DNA of 64,000 bases from Microvirga soli (GTDB lineage: Bacteria > Pseudomonadota > Alphaproteobacteria > Rhizobiales > Beijerinckiaceae). Shown here in pieces: positions 59,401 to 64,000 of this stretch. Below the pieces are notes generated by a model. It saw only the letters and a list, made by a program, of their open reading frames with translations, did no database searches and had not been told where the DNA came from. How positions within the stretch are numbered: the stretch's first letter is position 1; each line of letters opens with the position of its first letter. A program made the translations under genes and the position numbers. The stretch spans positions 351,597 through 415,596 of the forward strand of contig NZ_JAERQE010000001.1 in the NCBI RefSeq assembly GCF_016734765.1, in the 5' to 3' direction.

Positions 59401-59835
59401 ACGCCCGCGGGGCAGCACGATTTCGCGGGCGAACAGATCGGCCTGGATTTCCCGGCGCTCGCGGCGCCCGTAGTCCACCACCTTCTCGACGCCGCTCGCC
59501 GCGGCGTCGGCCAGCCGGCTCGGGTCGATCTGGCGGTCGACGATGAGTTCGGCCGGGCGGTGGACCACGGCATGCCCGAGCTCGTGCCCGGCCAGCAGTG
59601 CCCGCTCGCCGGGCGGGCCCTCGTCGGCGCAGGCGATCAGCCCCAGTTGCGGATCATACAACCCCTTGCCGCCCTGCAGCATCGGGTCGCCCCGCGCGAT
59701 CCAGGCGAGGTCGAGCTCGTGCGCGGCGATGGCCGCCTCGACCACCGAGAGCGGCCGCCATGGATCCGCGCCCGCCCCGACCGCGGCGTCGTGGCGGCGT
59801 GCTGCCTCGCGCCGGATGACCTCGATCACGTCCAT
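56428..59835 (-). CDS. ImmA/IrrE peptidase-UvrD helicase-PD-(D/E)XK nuclease fusion
   Basis: An 1135-residue multidomain protein. Residues 80-150 are an ImmA/IrrE-type metallopeptidase (LAGHELGHAVV, then EIQADLFAREIVLP). Residues about 210-850 are a UvrD/Rep superfamily I helicase: QAGPGTGKTKT, ILVDEYQDVN, VVGDSRQSIYRFRG, KVNYRSS and MTVHGSKGLEFEAV. The C-terminus is RecB/AddB-like with KCPRRYFYTHVLG and the cluster CPRCPHYFIC, suggesting an iron-sulfur staple. It is third in an operon with a sigma-like factor. The peptidase could cleave a regulator on damage or infection; this is inference. Confidence 0.88.
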   Translation of the reverse strand: MDVIEVIRREAARRHDAAVGAGADPWRPLSVVEAAIAAHELDLAWIARGDPMLQGGKGLYDPQLGLIACADEGPPGERALLAGHELGHAVVHRPAELIVDRQIDPSRLADAAASGVEKVVDYGRRERREIQADLFAREIVLPRGRARRLFLDEGLGAADIAERSGLPYALVAQQLLDALLLPEPPADGDGANGPDPGLDPSQAAAAAHHGTPFQLQAGPGTGKTKTLIGRIERLGDAGTDPADVLVLTFSNKTAAELVDRLAARRPAAAGATWVGTFHGFGLDVLRRFHDREGLPDDPRLVDRADAIGLLEDLVPTLPLRHFRNLYDPTLDLGDILSAISRAKDEVVGPDEYRALARRMAEAAGDDDARIRAEKALEVAEVYRRYDGELRRAGLLDFGDLVMRPALLLERDPEVRAWLQARHRHILVDEYQDVNRASIRLLKALAGAGERLWVVGDSRQSIYRFRGASSGNMARFLEDFPAGRRDQLKVNYRSSAEIVGAFVHFAATMKASAGVLALDLTAHRGPSGVQPELRRVAHPDDEAAAVAAWINELAEAGVAFRDQAVLCRGNGRLADLAAQLEARDIPVLFLGNLFERPEARDLLAVLSLLVDPRASGLPRVAGLPRYAMRLDEVARLGEHAAGCAAPMAWLAGAASLAPAAAASLARLGGDLDGFGATSQPWPVLCRLLLDRSDVLRNLVTSAKAADRVKAVAVWQLLGFCRSLPDGPGLPIQRLLDRARRLVLLAEERDLRQMPAAAGTMDAVRLMTVHGSKGLEFEAVHVPGMTLTSFPGRNQTPRCPPPDGMIAGAEGLGGAEAVKAGHDEEEECLFFVAMSRARRHLTLYASSRQADGKARSPSPFLDVIAPVLRRDEAPALFRPSRPDPAGDRVAVDWQEAPVVHAEQLSLYAKCPRRYFYTHVLGVAGGRRSTAFVRMHDVVYDVVRWLRDDPGRWHLPPAEVEGQFDLVWAEKGPTDHGYAEDFRRAGLDLVRALMRSREGSPPAPSATVHLPAAGVRLLVRPDEVRQSGNRVVFRRVRTGRKSSDEEDDIIYSLYHLAARRQHGAGAEVEAIHLSDETVTRIDLTARKLENREKKMLELAAGIAAGDYPRRPNERVCPRCPHYFICGPAPAGRLAKPGG

Positions 59836-59848
59836 CGGTCAGCCCCCG

Positions 59849-60457
59849 TCAGAGCGAGGCAAGGTGGCGTTTCTGCTCGTCCGTGAGGTTCGAGCCGTCG
59901 AGGGCCTGCGCGAAGGTCCATTTGTCACGCGCTTCGGGCTTGCCGTCCGCCTTGTAGAGGGCTTGGGCCGGCAACCGCGGCGGACCGGCCAGAAAGGCCG
60001 CGAGCGCATCGGCCGTGGTGCCGAGCACCTCGGCGAGCCGTGCAATGAACCCGCGCGACAACTCCTCGCTGCGGATGAGGCGGTCCCGCAGGCGGCCCAT
60101 GAAGACGACGTTGCCCCCGAGCTCCTGGGCCGCCTGCCGGAAGCCCTTCGGATCCAAGGCCGCGAACGGGTCGGCGGGCGCCTCGGGTGGCACCTGTTCG
60201 GCGGCGAGGCGCGCCTCGACCTGACGGAACTGCGCGAGCGCCGCCCCGGCCACGGCTTGGTCGACCGCCGCGCACTCGGGCGCCGAATCGACCTCAAGAA
60301 GCGCGAGCTCGTCGGCCAGCTCGACCAGTTCGTCCTCGTACTGCGGGTACCGGCGCACGAAGCTCTCCAGCACCTCCCGCGCATGCCGGTCCTGCCGGGT
60401 GGCGAAATCCATCAGGACGTCCTCGCGGGAGGGATTGCTGCGGTCGGTCGACCTCAT
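59849..60457 (-). CDS. Hypothetical protein between sigma-like and UvrD-fusion genes
   Basis: A 202-residue, largely helical and acidic protein. The mid part (FMGRLRDRLIRSEELSRGFI, ARLAEVLGTTADALAAFL) resembles an HTH as in small XRE-like antitoxins, but no firm family match was seen. It overlaps the upstream sigma-like gene by ATGA and precedes the fusion gene by 13 bases. As a possible substrate of the neighbouring ImmA/IrrE domain it would fit the ImmR role; that is speculation. Confidence 0.7.
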   Translation of the reverse strand: MRSTDRSNPSREDVLMDFATRQDRHAREVLESFVRRYPQYEDELVELADELALLEVDSAPECAAVDQAVAGAALAQFRQVEARLAAEQVPPEAPADPFAALDPKGFRQAAQELGGNVVFMGRLRDRLIRSEELSRGFIARLAEVLGTTADALAAFLAGPPRLPAQALYKADGKPEARDKWTFAQALDGSNLTDEQKRHLASL

Positions 60458-61245
60458 GGCCGTGGTCCTTCCAATCGGGCGCGGATCATCTCCACGCCCC
60501 GCTTGATCCGGTTGCGGACGGTTCTCTCATTGACGGCGCAGAGTTTTGCGATGGTCATCTCATCGGGATCCTTCGAGTCGATCTTGTGGCCCTGGAGGAG
60601 CAATTGGATCGCCTCCCGCTCCTCCGCCGGCAGATGGTTGATCGAATGAAGCGCCTGCTTCCGGAAAACCTCGAACTCGGCCGTCGTCATGCCGAGCCCG
60701 TTCTCGGTTTCCGGCTGGCGATAAGGGTCCTCGCCAGGCGAGGGCCGGCCGTCCGCGTCTTCCCCGTCGTGGCGCAGGTCGGCCTTGCGCCGGTCGCGGC
60801 GGCGTTGGGCCCCGTACAGATCCTTGCGCAGGGCCTCCAGCGCGCCGTTGAACATGACCTCGAAGGGGTCGAGGCGTTCAGGCTCGTTCCGCAGCCCGCG
60901 TGCGAGGATCTCGAAGAAGCGGGAGATCACCTCCTCGCGCACCGTCTCGGCGTCGGCGACCGCGCCGGGGCGGATGGAATGCGCCAGGTTGTGCTTGAGG
61001 CGGCAGTGGAGAATGCCAAAGAGACGGTTGAACCATTCGCCCCGGTTCTCGCGCGCTGCCTCGCGGATCAGGTAAACGAGGCATTCGGAGGAAACATGAC
61101 CAGGGCTCCGAAAATTGGTTATGGCGAGGCGCTGTACGATGCTCTCCCGGTCAAGCGCCATCAGCTCCTGCAGGAGCGCCGTCGTGGCCGGATGGCGCTC
61201 GTAGAGGCGTCCATCTCCTCTGCGCTTGGTGAGGGGGCGCAACAC
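60454..61245 (-). CDS. Sigma-70-like transcription factor
   Basis: A 263-residue protein. The C-terminal 80 residues look like sigma region 4 (INHLPAEEREAIQLLL, MTIAKLCAVNERTVRNRIKRG). The N-terminal part is longer than in usual ECF sigma factors and its region 2 is only weakly apparent (VREEVISRFFEIL). It may act as a sigma factor or as an HTH regulator of this operon. GTG start preceded by AGGAG. First of three coupled genes. Confidence 0.75.
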   Translation of the reverse strand: MLRPLTKRRGDGRLYERHPATTALLQELMALDRESIVQRLAITNFRSPGHVSSECLVYLIREAARENRGEWFNRLFGILHCRLKHNLAHSIRPGAVADAETVREEVISRFFEILARGLRNEPERLDPFEVMFNGALEALRKDLYGAQRRRDRRKADLRHDGEDADGRPSPGEDPYRQPETENGLGMTTAEFEVFRKQALHSINHLPAEEREAIQLLLQGHKIDSKDPDEMTIAKLCAVNERTVRNRIKRGVEMIRARLEGPRP

Positions 61246-61460
61246 CGTGTGATCTCCTGGCTGGCGTCATGACATGGGCGGATCGTACCGCATGGCCACC
61301 TCTTACTGATTTTGGCCCCGGAGTCATCCACGATGTCCGGAGCCGGCTGGGGATGGCAGGCCATCCTGGTGCGCCACCCTGGGCTATCTCCCGTCGAGGG
61401 CTCTGCGAACAGATATCGAGGGCAGGGTGCGAGATCCCTGGCATCCGGAGATCGTCCTCA

Positions 61461-62672
61461 TCAGGACCGGAGAAGTGCGCCGAGGTCAAACGTCTCGGAG
61501 AAATAGTCCTTGATTACCGTGAGCCGTTCCCCGGAGATGCCGAAATCCAGGCGGAACTTCTCCGCCACCCGCTCTGGTGCCGGGTCCAAGACAACAACCC
61601 GCGGCATCGAGGAACGGCGCATCAGCGCTTTCAGGAAAAGCCCATTGCTCTGTAGGTCCGTGCGCGGAAAGGAATACCCGATGACAACGATGGTGTCGGC
61701 CGCAGCGAGAAGGTCCTCCGCTTCCCGCCACAGGCCAGCGAAGAGGCTACCGAACATACCATAGGTCTTGTTCTTCACCGGTGGGATGATCAGCGGCATC
61801 GAGACGAGGCCGTCCTTGGCTGCCGTGCCTTCCGGCTTCCACGGCACCTGCATCCGGGTGCGGACGAACACACGCCCCTCCCCGGCGGCCCGTCCGGGCA
61901 CGTCCTGGAGGTTCGGCGGGTAGTAGCCATACGAGAACGGCTTGTATCCTGGCATGTAACGGCCTGCGTAGCAGGCGTAGGGCTCAGTCGCATGCTCGAA
62001 CACATGCAGCGTTCCCGGATCAAGCTCATGGGTGAGGACGATCTGGCCGCCCTTGTCCGGCGTCGTATAGGCCGTCAGCCAGTTCGTCGAGCCATGCAAC
62101 TTGATCAGGCGCGGGGATCGGGGTTCGGAAGGTTTGTCGTTAGGGGATCGCCAGCCATCAGTGAAGACCCTGTGGGGCGTGACGCCATAGCCCCAATCCG
62201 CACACCACGGTGTCTCTGCAGACAGGGCACGGTCCATCAGGGTGTCCCAGTTAAACGTAACCACCGCATCATCCGGTCCCAGGAGGCGCGCGATGCTGCG
62301 GTGCGGTTCGGAGATGGGGCCGTTCTGGATCTCGTTGATCACCGAGGCGAAGAGGAAGACGAGCTCGTTGTAGGCCCGGTATGGATAGTAGAAGTCCATC
62401 GGATTTCCCGACCGCATGGCCTCATCCCGTGCCGCCTCGATCTCGGAATGCAACACTTCGATGTCGAGACCCGAGCGCAGGTAATCATGCGGATTGGGAA
62501 CGCCCTTCTCCAGCAGGTAGCCAAGCAAGCCCTCTTGGAGAACCCAGGGATTGGCACTGATGGCGAGACGGTCGAAGGTTTGGAAGAAGTCCCGCGCAAT
62601 CGGCATGCGTTGGCCGGTTGGGGAACTGCCATAGCTCTTGGAGGCTCCTGCTCCGAGCAGAAAGACGTTCAT
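61461..62672 (-). CDS. SIR2-like domain protein
   Basis: A 403-residue protein of the SIR2-like group. The NAD-binding start is VFLLGAGASKSYG, followed by VVTFNWDTLMDRAL and RLIKLHGSTNW; the C-terminal part has TIVVIGYSFPRTD. Members of this group in defence loci consume NAD+ when triggered. Here it stands alone, so the function is inferred. The ATG before NVFLLGAG has GAGGA upstream; a start 51 bases earlier is less likely. Confidence 0.88.
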   Translation of the reverse strand: MNVFLLGAGASKSYGSSPTGQRMPIARDFFQTFDRLAISANPWVLQEGLLGYLLEKGVPNPHDYLRSGLDIEVLHSEIEAARDEAMRSGNPMDFYYPYRAYNELVFLFASVINEIQNGPISEPHRSIARLLGPDDAVVTFNWDTLMDRALSAETPWCADWGYGVTPHRVFTDGWRSPNDKPSEPRSPRLIKLHGSTNWLTAYTTPDKGGQIVLTHELDPGTLHVFEHATEPYACYAGRYMPGYKPFSYGYYPPNLQDVPGRAAGEGRVFVRTRMQVPWKPEGTAAKDGLVSMPLIIPPVKNKTYGMFGSLFAGLWREAEDLLAAADTIVVIGYSFPRTDLQSNGLFLKALMRRSSMPRVVVLDPAPERVAEKFRLDFGISGERLTVIKDYFSETFDLGALLRS

Positions 62673-63020
62673 GGAATCCTCATGCCCCGCCCGGGATTGC
62701 CTGTGGGGTTCCTCCCAAGCCAAGCGGAATGGCGCTTCCTACCGGCACCAGCAACCGTATGTCCAGTTCTGAGCCCGTACACCCAATCGCCTCCCATGCA
62801 ACGACCAAGGCAGACGGAAGCCTGATGAGGCATCGGTTCGGCTTATACACCCCTGGCGAACGTGATGCTGTCTCGGACGCCAAGCCCGAGATCCGGCCAG
62901 CGCATCAGGCGCTCGGCGGCCATGAACATTTGTTCGTGGCGTGTGATGGGATCCTTCATTGCACGGTCGTGATCGGCCTGAGAGGATGGAGCCACCACAA
63001 CGACCGAGACCGCGCGTGCG
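62673..63020. other. Divergent intergenic stretch, nothing recognised
   Basis: About 350 bases between the leftward SIR2-like gene and the rightward HNH gene. It should carry both promoters. No gene or repeat was recognised. Confidence 0.4.
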
Positions 63021-64000
63021 ATGTTGAATGATGAGGACCACCCATCCGACGAAACACCCTTCGAACCCACGCCCCCTCCTGGGGAGCTCTGGGTCTCCCT
63101 GACGCTTCCGGACGTGGCGCGGCTTTCCGATGAGCAGCTTGAGGAGTGGTTCCCTGACCACGACGGCCGGTGGACGGCGCAAACCAAGGCTTTGGTTAAC
63201 CAGTTCGGGGCAACGGGCCTTGACCTGAACCGGAACTGGGCCGAGGTGCCGCCAAGCTGGCAATGCATCTGCTGCCAACGGACCAAGCCCGAGATTGTCC
63301 GTAAGGCCGACAATGGCGTCCTCGTGGCCCATCTGGAATGGCATCACGACCACATCGTTGATCTGTTCGCCCGTCGGCTCAACGAGCGCTTTGGAACGCC
63401 CTGGACGCAGGGCGTTCCCGAGGCCTGTCGGCTCGCCGACGGGCCCGTCAAAGCGTTGCTTTGGCGCTTCCGGGATGCCCTGATCTGCGACGCCTGCAAC
63501 CGGGCCGACGGAAAGGCCAAGGAGGCCCTGAAGGGGGACGCTCATCCGGATTTCACTTTTACCCCTGGCGAGATTGCACAGTTCATCGTGCCCCAGCCCA
63601 ACCGGCACCACGAGATCGACGTCGACCGGGCCCGCGCGATCTGGAGGGATGCGCGGGAGGACTTCATGGATCGGGTTGCGTTCATGGACCTGATGGTCGA
63701 GCGGCTCGCGGAAGGGCGGCACGGCGTCGAGCGCAACCGGGTCGCCGAGGGGGTGTCCCCGCAGGAGTCTGCAGACAGGGTCTTGTCCCGCATGGGGATC
63801 GTCGATCCGTCCGCACAGACCTTCACCCGCTGGCGTGGCCGGCTTTCCTTCGATCTGGCGGATCGCTCGACGATGCGGGACGGCGCCGGCCGGTCGACCC
63901 GCGCACGACCGGCCAAAGGCGCGCGGGCGCCAACCAACGCGGAGTTCGACGCCTTCGACCAGAGGGCGCAACTCGGGTGGAAGCGGACCCCGCCTGACTG
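63021..64000 (+). CDS. HNH-type nuclease, 3' end at window edge
   Basis: An open frame of at least 326 codons reaching the last base; the final codon starts TG, so the stop may be the very next base. The protein starts MLNDEDHPSDETPFEP and has an HNH/zinc layout: QCICCQRTKPE, then AHLEWHHDHIVDL, then LICDACNRADGKAKEAL. The Cys pairs would bind zinc and the His residues give the nuclease centre. The last 60 residues are basic. A long antisense frame covers the same DNA but has no recognisable sequence. Confidence 0.75.
   Translation, partial: MLNDEDHPSDETPFEPTPPPGELWVSLTLPDVARLSDEQLEEWFPDHDGRWTAQTKALVNQFGATGLDLNRNWAEVPPSWQCICCQRTKPEIVRKADNGVLVAHLEWHHDHIVDLFARRLNERFGTPWTQGVPEACRLADGPVKALLWRFRDALICDACNRADGKAKEALKGDAHPDFTFTPGEIAQFIVPQPNRHHEIDVDRARAIWRDAREDFMDRVAFMDLMVERLAEGRHGVERNRVAEGVSPQESADRVLSRMGIVDPSAQTFTRWRGRLSFDLADRSTMRDGAGRSTRARPAKGARAPTNAEFDAFDQRAQLGWKRTPPD

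Noticed and set aside
57922..59886. 654-codon forward frame opposite the UvrD fusion
   Set aside because: Antisense shadow in very GC-rich DNA; no family sequence.
62739..63971. 410-codon reverse frame at the right edge
   Set aside because: Lies opposite an HNH protein with clear zinc and catalytic motifs; the reverse frame has none.

Overview
The window comes from a GC-rich alphaproteobacterium, most likely a Hyphomicrobiales (Rhizobiales) member such as a Methylobacteriaceae-type organism. The evidence is the gyrB sequence, the GC-rich codon use and the DUF6634-type genes; the genus is not established. No rRNA, tRNA or CRISPR array was found. Only gyrB, at the left edge, is clear core chromosome. 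Nearly everything else is accessory.

The dominant structure is a Tn7-like transposon of about 49.7 kb, inferred to run from 2338 to 52078. Its left end starts inside the last codon of gyrB and supplies the gyrB stop codon. Its right end lies just past a tnsA-tnsB-tnsC-tniQ-tniQ operon (43.8-51.9 kb). Both ends carry TnsB-type repeats, with a matching 19-bp block at the same distance (24 bp) from a terminal TGT/ACA. I could not find a convincing 5-bp target duplication.

Cargo from left to right is as follows. (1) 2.7-12.8 kb: a MORC/MutL-like ATPase, Z1 helicase, PD-(D/E)XK nuclease and AIPR operon, with divergent Vsr nuclease and cytosine methyltransferase genes. The AIPR protein begins with about 200 residues of a duplicated, diverged GyrB. 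(2) 12.9-14.1 kb: a RusA-like nuclease and an REase-like protein. (3) 14.2-20.6 kb: a cluster holding four copies of an unrecognised helical domain. One copy is fused to a AAA+ ATPase and one to an HTH plus ParS/MbcA-like tail. Two DUF6634 genes, a ParA-like fragment and a divergent XRE regulator go with it. (4) 21-35 kb: acetyltransferases, a class III nucleotide cyclase and a group of ion-homeostasis membrane proteins (CPA1 antiporter, Kv-like channel, DUF2254, DUF421, MscS, NhaA). (5) 35.4-40.3 kb: a GHKL ATPase divergent from an HNH-ABC ATPase and an HNH nuclease, a Septu-like system with an extra component. (6) 40.7-42.6 kb: an IS110-family transposase gene interrupted by an IS5-family element.

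To the right of the transposon (52-64 kb) lies another accessory block. It holds a ubiquitin-like operon (Ubl-E2, JAB-E1, DUF6527), a Phd/PemK-type toxin-antitoxin pair, a sigma-like factor operon with an ImmA/IrrE-UvrD-nuclease fusion, a SIR2-like protein and an HNH protein cut by the window edge. Oppositely oriented end-type repeats at 52.03-52.12 kb suggest this block may belong to an older neighbouring element of the same family, but that is inference.

The best candidates for undescribed systems are the GyrB-AIPR fusion, the four-copy helical-domain/AAA+ cluster, the GHKL plus HNH-ABC plus HNH trio, and the sigma-factor/ImmA-UvrD-nuclease operon.
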